A stretch of 8,834 nt of DNA from Clostridiaceae bacterium UBA4839. GTDB lineage: Bacteria > Bacillota > Clostridia > Clostridiales > Caloramatoraceae. Below the pieces are notes generated by a model. It was not told the DNA's origin. It worked only from the letters and a program-made list of their open reading frames with translations, and ran no database searches. The position numbers were made by a program, and so were the translations under genes. Shown here piece after piece: positions 1 to 7,397 of this stretch (positions within the stretch are counted from its first letter, which is position 1; each line of letters starts with the position of its first letter). The stretch is from NCBI GenBank assembly GCA_002400085.1, contig DHEX01000094.1, forward strand, positions 1-8,834. The letters are read 5' to 3'.

Positions 1-1668
1 AATGCTATCCCGCCATCACCAGATGATAATACACCATCAGTACCTGTTGATACTTCTAAATATGCACCAAAGCTTTCAATTGTAAGCTCGGAAGCTCCAA
101 CTGCTACTGCAGGAAATACAGTTACAGTTCCAGTAACAATAAAAAATGTTAGTTCCTATGCGGCAAATAATATAAAAATTACCCCGGAACTTGAAAGCGG
201 CAGCCCTTTTGCTGTAGATAGTTTTACCTTATCCCAGTCTATAGGGAATTTAGCTCCAGGGAAATCCGCAGCTGTTAATTTTAAGTTTGATGTAGATTCA
301 AATGCTCAAGGAAAAATTTATCCTATTAAACTTAATCTTTCATATTCTAATTATTCGGGGGACGTTTATGATTCTTCAAAGGGTATACCTGCTGAAAATA
401 TATTTATAAAAGTAATAAATAGAAGCACAAGTCCCTACTTTACAATAAATAATATTGATATAAATCCTCAAAGCGTGAATGCAGGTGAAAATGTTGATAT
501 AAGCATATCCTTATATAATAGTGGAAGCCTTGATGCAAATAACGTCAGTGTAAGCCTTGTAGGGTTAAAAGATGATGGATTTACTGTTGTAGGCGGTACT
601 AATGTAAAGGCTTTTAAAAAGTTTTATGGGACTGGCACTGTACCAATTAATTTCACTTTAAATGCTGCCTCAAAAATGACTACAGGAAGCTATGGGCTTA
701 CTCTTAAAATAGACTATAAAGATCCAAGCGGAAAAGATGTATCCGAAGAGCAGCAGTTTTTTATCCCTGTTATAAATAATGATTCACCTTCTACAGGCAA
801 TAATAAATCTGTTCCAAAACTTATTCTGCAGCAGTATAACTGCAATCCTTCAATAGTTAAAGCAGGTGAAAACTTTCGATTAAACCTTAACTTCTTTAAT
901 ACAAATAAGGATAAAACTATACAAAACATAAAAATATATTTCACCATGACGGATGCCAGTGAAAGCGGAAATATTTTCACTCCTGTAAACAGCAGCAATA
1001 CAATATTTATTGATTCAATTGGTCCAAAAGAAAGTATAAGTAAATCCTTGGAATTTTTTACAATCCCCGATGCAAAAGCAAGGACTTATAATTTAACTGC
1101 AAATTTTGAATATGAAGATGCAGATAAGAATGAATTTAAAGCTTCAGAAATAATAGGAATCCCTGTAAATCAGCAAGTTAGACTTGAAACAGGGGAAATA
1201 TCTTTTCCTCCTGAAGCTTATGTAGGACAGCCAACACCAGTTTCTCTTGAATTTTTCAATATGGGCAAAGTGATGCTTAGAAATTTAATGGTCACTATAA
1301 ATGGAGATTTTGAAAAGCAAAATGGAAAATATTTTGTAGGCAATTTTGATATAGGAGGTAATGAATATTTTGAAGCCAGCATTATTCCAAAAACTGCTGG
1401 AGACTTAAACGGATTTATTACTATATCTTTTGAAGATCCCACTGGAAAGCCCATAGAAATAAAGAAGGATTTCACTATGAATGTTCTTGAAAGTCCACCG
1501 ATGCCAGAAGGAATTCCACCAGAAGCAATGAAACCACAAAATAATAAAAAACTTGGTAGAAAGCAGTGGATATATATAGGCTTAGGGGCCGCTGCCGCCA
1601 TTACAGCCTTAGTTATCATCAGGAAGAAAATCAAGAAAAAGAAGGGTGGTTTGACCTTCGATGAATAA
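1..1668 (+). CDS. CARDB/Ig-like repeat surface protein with C-terminal membrane anchor (5' partial)
   Basis: The reading frame is open from base 1, so the gene starts upstream of the window; the GTG at 475 is an internal Val codon, not a start. The visible part is 555 residues. It holds about four tandem beta-rich domains of roughly 115-140 residues, starting near residues 22 (PKLSIV), 146 (YFTINNIDI), 272 (PKLILQQY) and 394 (VRLETGEISF). Each has a [A/V]G-[E/N/Q] turn followed by alternating hydrophobic residues and an N-x-G/N-T segment, the pattern of CARDB or COG1361 'S-layer-like' domains. A Pro-rich linker (about 498-515) leads to one transmembrane helix (about 523-541, WIYIGLGAAAAITALVII) and a Lys-rich cytoplasmic tail. 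I infer an extracytoplasmic scaffold, anchored at its C-terminus, that works with the next gene. That gene overlaps this one by 8 bp, so the two are probably translationally coupled. The ligand is unknown. Confidence 0.8.
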   Translation, partial: NAIPPSPDDNTPSVPVDTSKYAPKLSIVSSEAPTATAGNTVTVPVTIKNVSSYAANNIKITPELESGSPFAVDSFTLSQSIGNLAPGKSAAVNFKFDVDSNAQGKIYPIKLNLSYSNYSGDVYDSSKGIPAENIFIKVINRSTSPYFTINNIDINPQSVNAGENVDISISLYNSGSLDANNVSVSLVGLKDDGFTVVGGTNVKAFKKFYGTGTVPINFTLNAASKMTTGSYGLTLKIDYKDPSGKDVSEEQQFFIPVINNDSPSTGNNKSVPKLILQQYNCNPSIVKAGENFRLNLNFFNTNKDKTIQNIKIYFTMTDASESGNIFTPVNSSNTIFIDSIGPKESISKSLEFFTIPDAKARTYNLTANFEYEDADKNEFKASEIIGIPVNQQVRLETGEISFPPEAYVGQPTPVSLEFFNMGKVMLRNLMVTINGDFEKQNGKYFVGNFDIGGNEYFEASIIPKTAGDLNGFITISFEDPTGKPIEIKKDFTMNVLESPPMPEGIPPEAMKPQNNKKLGRKQWIYIGLGAAAAITALVIIRKKIKKKKGGLTFDE

Positions 1669-3022
1669 ATTAGATCTTATTCTTATGGGCCTTCAAAGCT
1701 TAAAAAGAAGAAAGCTTAGAACATTTTTAACGATTCTTGGAGTTGTAATTGGAACAGCTTCTATTATTATAATGATGTCCCTTGGCTATGGAATAAGATA
1801 CAGCTTTCAAAATGATTTAGATAAAATGGGAAATTTAACTGTAATAACTGTTATGCCTGGAGGGAGAGGCGGTCCTGATGGTGGAAATCAAAAATTTAAA
1901 TCCCTTGATGATTCTGCTGTAGCATCTTTTGGTAAAATTTTAGGCGTAGAGGCTGTAACGCCAATCCTTGAATCTTATATAAAATTAGTTTCAGGTAAAT
2001 ATACAGCTAATGTCCCCATAAGAGGAATTTATCCTGAAACTATGAAATGTCTTGATATGGAAATATCCGAGGGAAGACTTTTAGAAAAAAATGATGGGGC
2101 AACTATTGTATTTGGAAGTACCATTCCTTTTAATTTTATGGATCCAAAGTCTGCAAACAGATATTACGATTATGGTCCTCCAAAGAATGGGCAAAAACCA
2201 AAAGTTGATGTTCTAAAGGATAATATGTCTTTAACTTTTGATATGTCCTATAATGAAAGAGTTGCACCTTATGAACAAAATAAGCCTAAAACTCCTTCAA
2301 AGCTGTATAAAGTTAAAGGAGTAGGCATTTTAAAAGAAAGCAATCAAGAAAAAGACTATTATGCATATATGAATATAAATGAGCTTAAAAAAATTATTAA
2401 AGATAATAAAAAAAATGAAAGCAAAAGCGACAGCTCATCAAAAATGCGTCAAAGAGAAGAAAGCGGTTATTCTCAAGCTCTTGTTAAGGTTAAAAATTCA
2501 AAGGATGTAAAAGATGTTCAGCAAAAAATTAAGGATATGGGATTCACTACTTACAGTTTAAATGATTATCTCAATCAACTTGAGAAAACGTCAAATACTC
2601 TCCAAGTGATACTTGGAGGAATAGGAGCTATATCGCTTCTTGTTGCTGCAATAGGGATTACAAATACAATGGTTATGTCCATATACGAAAGGACAAGAGA
2701 AATAGGCATAATGAAAGTTATTGGCGCATCACTTAAAGATATAAAGAAATTATTTCTTTTTGAATCTGGGGTGATAGGTTTTTTGGGAGGAGTTTTTGGT
2801 ATTATCTTCAGCTATATTATTTCATTTATACTTAACTTCTTCGGCAAAAACTTTTCTAAATTTGTAGGTCCTACCAGCGAAGGTGCAAAGCTTTCAATAA
2901 TACCTATATGGCTTGCCCTGTTTGCACTTGCGTTTTCCACAATGATAGGCCTTATTTCTGGATACTCCCCAGCCAAAAGAGCCATGAAACTAAGTGCCCT
3001 CGAAGCCATCAAGACAGAATAA
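1661..3022 (+). CDS. MacB/FtsX-family ABC transporter permease
   Basis: The protein has 453 residues in the MacB-type layout. A basic N-terminus leads to the first membrane helix (about 20-41, with the family-typical TILGVVIGTASIIIMMSLG). A large extracytoplasmic MacB_PCD domain follows (about 45-312). The C-terminal FtsX domain has three helices at about 315-339, 363-393 and 413-434. The loop ERTREIGIMKVIGAS (343-357) after helix 2 is the usual contact with the ATPase, and the terminal segment SGYSPAKRAMKLSALEAI is a family hallmark. MacB-type permeases dimerise and act as mechanotransmitters rather than classical channels; they need a separate ATPase, which is not in the window. A Lys/Ser-rich low-complexity stretch (about 245-265) interrupts the outer domain. 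The ATG overlaps the end of the CARDB gene by 8 bp, and only a weak Shine-Dalgarno (AAGGGTGG) precedes it, consistent with coupled translation. The substrate (peptide, lipid, antibiotic or lipoprotein) cannot be told. Confidence 0.88.
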   Translation: MNKLDLILMGLQSLKRRKLRTFLTILGVVIGTASIIIMMSLGYGIRYSFQNDLDKMGNLTVITVMPGGRGGPDGGNQKFKSLDDSAVASFGKILGVEAVTPILESYIKLVSGKYTANVPIRGIYPETMKCLDMEISEGRLLEKNDGATIVFGSTIPFNFMDPKSANRYYDYGPPKNGQKPKVDVLKDNMSLTFDMSYNERVAPYEQNKPKTPSKLYKVKGVGILKESNQEKDYYAYMNINELKKIIKDNKKNESKSDSSSKMRQREESGYSQALVKVKNSKDVKDVQQKIKDMGFTTYSLNDYLNQLEKTSNTLQVILGGIGAISLLVAAIGITNTMVMSIYERTREIGIMKVIGASLKDIKKLFLFESGVIGFLGGVFGIIFSYIISFILNFFGKNFSKFVGPTSEGAKLSIIPIWLALFALAFSTMIGLISGYSPAKRAMKLSALEAIKTE

Positions 3023-3027
3023 ATACT

Positions 3028-3047
3028 GTCCCCAATCGGTCCCCAAT
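3028..3047. repeat. Short direct repeat after the permease stop
   Basis: The 9-mer GTCCCCAAT occurs at 3028-3036 and again at 3039-3047, separated by CG, just after the TAA stop of the permease gene. It may be a remnant of a dispersed sequence or chance. No function is assigned. Confidence 0.45.
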
Positions 3048-3070
3048 TTGTAGTTATGTAAACTTATAGT

Positions 3071-3109
3071 AAAAAAGAAAGGCCTCATAGAATATAGATT
3101 CTACAAGGC
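3071..3109 (-). terminator. Intrinsic terminator of the tRNA-Thr gene
   Basis: Read on the - strand, a 12-bp stem (3098-3109 with 3082-3093, two G-U pairs, loop CTAT) is followed by TTTCTTTTTT at 3080-3071. It starts 11 nt past the tRNA 3' end. On the + strand the same hairpin is followed by the weaker tract TTCCCTTT, so it may also stop transcripts of the convergent CARDB-permease operon, which has no other visible terminator. Confidence 0.85.
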
Positions 3110-3119
3110 TTCCCTTTAA

Positions 3120-3192
3120 AGCTCCATGGCAGACTCGAACTGCCGACCTACTGATTACGAATCAGTTGCGCTACCAACTGCGCTAATGAAGC
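3120..3192 (-). tRNA. tRNA-Thr (anticodon CGT)
   Basis: The 73-nt - strand sequence folds into a full cloverleaf. The acceptor stem GCTTCAT/ATGGAGC has one G-U pair. The D stem is GCGC/GCGC with loop AGTTGGTA. The anticodon stem ACTGA/TCAGT carries the loop TTCGTAA, giving anticodon CGT, which reads the Thr codon ACG. The T stem GGCAG/CTGCC has the loop TTCGAGT. The discriminator base is T and CCA is not encoded, so it must be added after transcription. It is a single-gene unit with its own promoter and terminator, and lies downstream of the dnaB operon in the same orientation. Confidence 0.95.
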
Positions 3193-3202
3193 ATATAATA
3201 TA

Positions 3203-3230
3203 ATTTTACTACAGGTTTAAGCGTTGTCAA
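3203..3230 (-). promoter_or_regulatory. Sigma-A promoter of tRNA-Thr
   Basis: On the - strand a perfect -35 box TTGACA (3230-3225) is followed by a 16-bp spacer and a -10 box TAAAAT (3208-3203, 5 of 6 matches to TATAAT). Transcription would start in the AT-rich stretch of 10 nt before the mature tRNA 5' end. The -35 box lies 1 bp from the 18-bp terminal repeat of the neighbouring MITE-like element. Confidence 0.8.
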
Positions 3231-3231
3231 C

Positions 3232-3436
3232 AGATGTTCTAAGGATTAAAGCACCAGATAAGCTGTAGGGAACGGTCTTGACCGTTCCGCCCTCCCAAAT
3301 TCTGATCGTCCTGCAAATGCCACAAAATAAAATTGTTACTGGGTGTTGGCACCGTTCTGCTCTCATAGATTTCGCTCGTTCATCAACGGAACGGTCAAGA
3401 CCGTTCCCTACCATTTTATTAATCCTTAGAACATCT
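3232..3436. mobile_element. MITE-like element with nested palindromes (205 bp)
   Basis: The ends are perfect 18-bp inverted repeats, AGATGTTCTAAGGATTAA at 3232-3249 and its reverse complement at 3419-3436. Inside lies a second perfect inverted pair of 24 bp (3266-3289 and 3387-3410). Each of those arms contains a self-complementary hairpin with a 9-bp stem GGAACGGTC/GACCGTTCC and a 2-nt loop (3269-3288 and 3388-3407). The interior is more GC-rich than the surroundings and encodes no transposase. A 77-codon - strand frame spanning the element runs through the palindromes and looks spurious. If mobile, the element would depend on a transposase supplied in trans. With a 1-nt gap the terminal repeats may extend outward (TTGACAACG against TTGCAAACG), giving limits near 3222 and 3445. 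No clear target-site duplication is visible. It could instead be a dispersed structured repeat of another kind. Confidence 0.7.
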
Positions 3437-3460
3437 TTGCAAACGGGCAAGTGAATGGAA

Positions 3461-3500
3461 TATATTTTTCTTATCGCAGCGGTGTATTAAATCTAAATTA
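3461..3500 (+). repeat. Dispersed repeat, left copy of a 40-bp inverted pair
   Basis: This 40-bp stretch, containing CTTATCGCAGCGG and ATTAAATCTAAATTA, matches the reverse complement of 8795-8834 at 38 of 40 positions; the differences are at 3483 and 3485. It lies between the MITE-like element and the dnaB terminator. The identity may extend to the left of 3461, but the partner copy is cut by the window end. To the right, only scattered matches such as TGAAGT and GGTAAATA remain. Confidence 0.85.
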
Positions 3501-3527
3501 CAGAATAGACGGTGAAGTCTTGAAGGT

Positions 3528-3560
3528 AAATAATCCGGAAGCTTTTCTTCCGGATTATTT
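3528..3560 (-). terminator. Terminator hairpin of the dnaB operon
   Basis: A perfect 14-bp stem (3547-3560 with 3528-3541, core CCGGAAG/CTTCCGG) closes a 5-nt loop, 8 nt past the dnaB stop. On the - strand the 3' arm ends in GATTATTT followed by ACCTT, so the U-rich part lies mostly inside the stem. The strength and position fit an operon end, although the T-tract is not ideal. Confidence 0.75.
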
Positions 3561-3568
3561 GCAGTAAA

Positions 3569-4906
3569 TTATTCATTATGATATCTATCAAGATTTCCAA
3601 ACTTGGTATACTGTCCAACCCATGCAAGCTCTACTGTGCCTGTAGGGCCATTCCTTTGCTTTGCAATTATTACCTCGGAAATATTTTTTTTATCCGTATC
3701 CTTATTATAATAATCATCCCTGTATAAAAACATTACAACATCAGCATCCTGCTCAATAGAACCAGATTCTCTAAGATCTGATAATATTGGTCTGTGATCT
3801 GCTCTTATTTCAGGTGCACGGGACAGCTGTGATAATGCAATAACAGGAGCATTCATTTCTTTTGCTAAAGCCTTTAAGGATCTTGATATTTCAGATACTT
3901 CCTGCTGCCTGTTTTCAGCTCTTTTGTTTGAAGACATAAGCTGCATATAGTCAATAATTATAAGATCTAGCCCATGCTCTATCTTTAGCTTTCTGCATTT
4001 GGATCTTATTTCAGTAACCGAAGCTGCAGCAGTATCATCTATAAATATTTTACTTCCTGCCATGGGACCTGCTGCTCTTGCAAGTCTAATCCAGTCTTCA
4101 TCATTTAAATCACCTGTTCTTAGCTTCTGCATGTCTATATTTGCTTCTGCACAAAGCATTCTATAAGCAAGCTGAATCTTTGACATTTCAAGACTGAATA
4201 TAGCCACACTCTTTCCTGCTCTTAAAGCTGCATAGCTTGCAACATTAAGTGCAAAAGCTGTCTTCCCCATAGAAGGCCTTGCTGCTACAAGTATCATATC
4301 TCCATTTTGAAATCCTGAAGTTTTACTATCAAGATCAGTAAATCCAGAAGGAATTCCAGTTAATTCCCCCTTGTTCTTACATATCTTTTCTATTTCATCA
4401 AAACTTCTTGCTATTATAGTACTTAAATGCTCAAAATCATTGTGATTATTTTTTTGTGAAATATCAAATATGCTTTTCTCTGCTATATTCAATATATCAT
4501 CTACATCATCCTGTTTGTTATAACAGTTTTCTATAAGATTATTAGAAGCCTCTATAAGGCGCCTCAAAGCATACTTGTCCTGAACAATTTTAGCATAAGC
4601 TTTAACATTAGCAGTAGATGGTACTGACATCGCAAGATCTGAAAGATATGATACCCCTCCGACGGTTTCAAGCTCTCCCTTAGTCCTTAATGTATCAACC
4701 AATGTAACAATATCTATAGGCTCATCTCTCTCAAACAGTTCCATCATAGTCCTATAAAGAATTTTGTGAGATTCCCTATAAAACTCATCCCCATTTAATA
4801 TCTGTGACACTTCACCTATAACAGTATTATCTGCAATTATGGAACCTAAAACTGATTGTTCAGCTTCAATATTATTTGGAAGAACCCTTAAACTGTCCAA
4901 AGTCAC
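3569..4906 (-). CDS. dnaB: Replicative DNA helicase DnaB
   Basis: This is the hexameric 5'-3' helicase that unwinds DNA at the replication fork, loaded at oriC and at restart sites and partnered by primase. The 445 residues match the normal DnaB length. The N-terminal domain begins at IEAEQSVLGSII (about 13-24) and runs to about 110. After a linker, the RecA-like domain starts near 185, with Walker A ARPSMGKT (209-216), Walker B LIIIDYMQL (315-323), DLRESGSIEQDADVVMFLYRDDYY (377-400) and the KQRNGPTG motif (416-423) that supplies trans-acting basic residues. No intein or frameshift is seen. The start is GTG, 27 bp after the rplI stop; purine runs AAAGG and AGGTGG precede it, the second very close to the start. 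The N-terminus fits the family, so I keep this start. It is the last gene of the operon and is followed by a hairpin. Confidence 0.97.
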   Translation of the reverse strand: MTLDSLRVLPNNIEAEQSVLGSIIADNTVIGEVSQILNGDEFYRESHKILYRTMMELFERDEPIDIVTLVDTLRTKGELETVGGVSYLSDLAMSVPSTANVKAYAKIVQDKYALRRLIEASNNLIENCYNKQDDVDDILNIAEKSIFDISQKNNHNDFEHLSTIIARSFDEIEKICKNKGELTGIPSGFTDLDSKTSGFQNGDMILVAARPSMGKTAFALNVASYAALRAGKSVAIFSLEMSKIQLAYRMLCAEANIDMQKLRTGDLNDEDWIRLARAAGPMAGSKIFIDDTAAASVTEIRSKCRKLKIEHGLDLIIIDYMQLMSSNKRAENRQQEVSEISRSLKALAKEMNAPVIALSQLSRAPEIRADHRPILSDLRESGSIEQDADVVMFLYRDDYYNKDTDKKNISEVIIAKQRNGPTGTVELAWVGQYTKFGNLDRYHNE

Positions 4907-4933
4907 ACCACCTAACCTTTAAATTAGTAAACA

Positions 4934-5380
4934 TTAACCTTCAACAACTTCAACTGTTAATTTTCCTGATATCTCAGGATATATCTTAACTTCAACCTCA
5001 TATTTACCTGCTTCCTTTATTGGTTCAGGAAGAACAATTTTTTTCTTATCAACATCTATACCAGTTTGTTCATTTAACTTTTCAGCTATATCCTTTGCAG
5101 TTATAGAACCAAATAGCTTCCCATTTTCCCCAGTTTTAGCTACTATATTAACTGTTATATTAGAAAGCTTTTTTGCTGTTTCAGAAGCTTTTTTAGCTTC
5201 TTCTGCTTTCCTTTTATTTTCCAATTCAATTTGTGATTTTCTTAATTTAATATTACCTTCTGTTGCTTCCATAGCTATTTTTTTAGGAAGCAAGAAATTC
5301 CTTGCATAACCATCGGAGACATTTTTTATTTCTCCCTTTTTTCCAATGCCTTTTACGTCATTTAGTAATATTATTTTCAT
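4934..5380 (-). CDS. rplI: 50S ribosomal protein bL9
   Basis: The protein has 148 residues, the full length for bL9. The N-terminal rRNA-binding domain is MKIILLNDVKGIGKKGEIKN, continuing VSDGYARNFLLPKKIA up to about 36. A long charged connecting helix follows (about 45-73, rich in Lys, Glu and Ala). The C-terminal domain begins near 75 and includes KLFGSITAKDIAE (88-100). bL9 binds 23S rRNA domain V near the L1 stalk and helps keep the reading frame. The ATG overlaps the gdpP stop by 4 bp (ATGA), with AAGGAG 11 nt upstream inside gdpP, so translation is probably coupled to gdpP. Confidence 0.97.
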   Translation of the reverse strand: MKIILLNDVKGIGKKGEIKNVSDGYARNFLLPKKIAMEATEGNIKLRKSQIELENKRKAEEAKKASETAKKLSNITVNIVAKTGENGKLFGSITAKDIAEKLNEQTGIDVDKKKIVLPEPIKEAGKYEVEVKIYPEISGKLTVEVVEG

Positions 5381-7365
5381 TTCTTGTCACTCTCCTTAAG
5401 ATATTTATATATAGATTCTTTAAGCATACTAAGTCCATCAGCTATAGGTGTATTAACAAGCTTTGCTCCTGCAATGGTCATATGTCCGCCTCCGCCTATA
5501 CTCTCCAAAATAAGCTGGACATTTATTGATCCAAGGGATCTTCCGCTTATTACCACATCGCTGCCAACTTCTGCAATGACAAAAGAAGCTTCTATCCCAT
5601 TGATTTTTAAAAGCTCATCTGCAGCTTGGGGTATGATTAATGTATTTTTAACCTTTCCCTTATGAACTGCTATTGCAATTCCGTTTTCAATAACTGCATT
5701 TGAAACCAATTTACTTCTCTCAACATAGGTATCAAAATCATCAGAAAATAATTTTCTGACTTCAACTGAATCCGCCCCAAGCCTTTTTAAAAAACCTGCT
5801 GCTTCAAATGTCCTAACTCCTGTTTTAAACGTGAAATTCTTTGTATCCACATAAATTCCAGCCATAAGTGCCTGGGCTTCAATTTCACGAAGTTTTGGCT
5901 TTTCTGTAAGGTACTGAATTATTTCTGTAGTAAGCTCACAAGTTGAAGAAGCATAAGGTTCTATATAGGATATAACTGCGTTATCAATAAAATCCGCACT
6001 CTTTCTATGATGATCTATCACTACTATATTGCTAACCATATCGAGGAGCTCAGGAAACTCAACAAAACTTTTTCTATGAACATCCATTATAATTAACAGG
6101 GGATTGTTAATTGCTCTTTCAGATGCTTCTTCGTTATCTATAAATATACCATTGTATTCCCCAACTTCCTTTAACTTTATAAGAAGCTTTTCTATTGAAT
6201 CATTAGAGCGATTCAATAGAATATGCGCTGGTTTTCCTCTTTCTGTGCAGCCTCTATACATTCCAAGACATGAGCCAATACAGTCTATGTCTGGGCTCTC
6301 ATGTCCCATGATTATAACTTCAGAACTTTGATCTATAAGCTCTGATATAGCATGGGCTACTACTCTGGCCTTAACTTTTGTTCTCTTTTCAACTTCCTTG
6401 GTTTTACCTCCATAGAAAAATAATTTATCTCCATCCTTTATAACTACCTGATCTCCACCCCTGCCAAGAGCTAAATCCTTTGCTGCTGCTGCAAAATCAC
6501 TTGTTTTTCCTAAGGCATTGCCATTCTTACCTATTCCTATACTTAGTGTGGCAGGAATTCTATTCCCAAAATAAATATCTCTTAAATCGTCTAAAATATC
6601 AAATTTCTTTTCTACTAAAGTATCAAGGTACTTGTTTTCAAAAATCATTATATATTTATTATCATCGTATTTTTTAATAAGACCATCTACTGAAGCTGAA
6701 AAAGCATTAATATGTTTTTCTATTTCAGCAATTAATATTGGCCTATCCTCTTCACTTGTACTTTTTAAAACCTCATCATAATTATCTACTTCTATTAAAG
6801 CAATAATAGGTTTTTCATCATTATAAGTGTTATAAATATTATAATATTGGGTTTTATTTATAAAATATAAAAGAATGATATAATTTTTTACTTGTTTTTC
6901 ACTATTTACTTCTATAGGATTGATAAGTACATCAAAATACTCGTTGTTTATAGTTACCTTATTATAGCAATTTATTTTTTTATTTATTATTTTATTAGAA
7001 TCAAAATCTGCAATCAAAGTATTTATATTTTGTCCAAAAATCTTGTTTGATGTTATTCCAACAAAATAACTATTTGCCCAAAGAATCTCACCCCTATTAT
7101 CTACAATAGCAAGAGGCAGGGGTATTTTAGATAAAGTACTCTTCCCTGCAATGTCAATATTTGTAGTAATATCCTCAAGAATTCTCGAAATTTCATCATC
7201 TCTTGTATGGCTATCTTTTAAATTATATATTATTAAAATCCCATATACAACTAACCCAATAATACCAACAGGTTTATTATAATTAAAAATTATAGCCAAA
7301 AGTACAGCTATAATAAGCATATAAACTTTTGTATTAGGAAAAAAATTTTTAAATTTATTGTCCAT
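5377..7365 (-). CDS. gdpP: Cyclic-di-AMP phosphodiesterase GdpP (PAS - degenerate GGDEF - DHH/DHHA1)
   Basis: GdpP is a membrane-bound enzyme that hydrolyses c-di-AMP to pApA; the nucleotide controls potassium uptake, osmolytes and wall stress. The 662 residues carry two N-terminal membrane helices (about 13-28 and 32-48), then a divergent PAS domain (about 78-165, IPLPLAIVDNRGEILWAN). A degenerate GGDEF domain follows (about 180-310): the signature is absent, and GRGGDQVVI (301-309), typical of GdpP, remains. The catalytic DHH domain (about 335-490) has GHESPDID (354-361), D428 and DHH (451-453); D507 in YVDTKNF completes the metal ligands. The DHHA1 domain ends with GGGGHMTIAGA (624-634). 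All catalytic residues expected for Mn-dependent activity are visible. The ATG has a strong GGAGG 7 nt upstream. The gene follows yybS by 32 bp and overlaps rplI by 4 bp. Confidence 0.95.
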   Translation of the reverse strand: MDNKFKNFFPNTKVYMLIIAVLLAIIFNYNKPVGIIGLVVYGILIIYNLKDSHTRDDEISRILEDITTNIDIAGKSTLSKIPLPLAIVDNRGEILWANSYFVGITSNKIFGQNINTLIADFDSNKIINKKINCYNKVTINNEYFDVLINPIEVNSEKQVKNYIILLYFINKTQYYNIYNTYNDEKPIIALIEVDNYDEVLKSTSEEDRPILIAEIEKHINAFSASVDGLIKKYDDNKYIMIFENKYLDTLVEKKFDILDDLRDIYFGNRIPATLSIGIGKNGNALGKTSDFAAAAKDLALGRGGDQVVIKDGDKLFFYGGKTKEVEKRTKVKARVVAHAISELIDQSSEVIIMGHESPDIDCIGSCLGMYRGCTERGKPAHILLNRSNDSIEKLLIKLKEVGEYNGIFIDNEEASERAINNPLLIIMDVHRKSFVEFPELLDMVSNIVVIDHHRKSADFIDNAVISYIEPYASSTCELTTEIIQYLTEKPKLREIEAQALMAGIYVDTKNFTFKTGVRTFEAAGFLKRLGADSVEVRKLFSDDFDTYVERSKLVSNAVIENGIAIAVHKGKVKNTLIIPQAADELLKINGIEASFVIAEVGSDVVISGRSLGSINVQLILESIGGGGHMTIAGAKLVNTPIADGLSMLKESIYKYLKESDKK

Positions 7366-7397
7366 TGAAAAACCTCCATCTATTAAAGGAGATAAAA

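Noticed and set aside
1218..1634. A 138-codon - strand frame opposite the CARDB gene
   Set aside because: It is the complement of a clearly coding strand and has no recognisable domain or start signal.
475..1668. Start of the CARDB gene at the GTG at 475
   Set aside because: The frame is open back to base 1 and encodes another domain of the same kind, so the gene is truncated by the window and 475 is internal.
3217..3450. A 77-codon open frame on the - strand across the palindromic element
   Set aside because: It begins and ends outside the terminal repeats, is translated through both palindromes and has no Shine-Dalgarno or protein-like pattern. It is most likely an artefact of repeat DNA.
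3454..3565. A + strand frame through the left 40-bp repeat giving YFSYRSG and LNLNY, and a short ATG frame MEYIFLIAA
   Set aside because: The peptide is shared with the right copy only because the DNA is repeated. The frames diverge and stop soon after, there is no start with a ribosome site for the longer one, and the stretch overlaps the dnaB terminator. No gene is called.
4907..4933. A separate promoter for dnaB in the rplI-dnaB gap
   Set aside because: The gap is only 27 bp and holds no -10/-35 pair; dnaB is more simply read from the operon transcript.
5302..6677. Open frames on the + strand opposite rplI and gdpP
   Set aside because: They are antisense to genes with clear family motifs, lack ribosome sites and give low-complexity hydrophobic or basic peptides.
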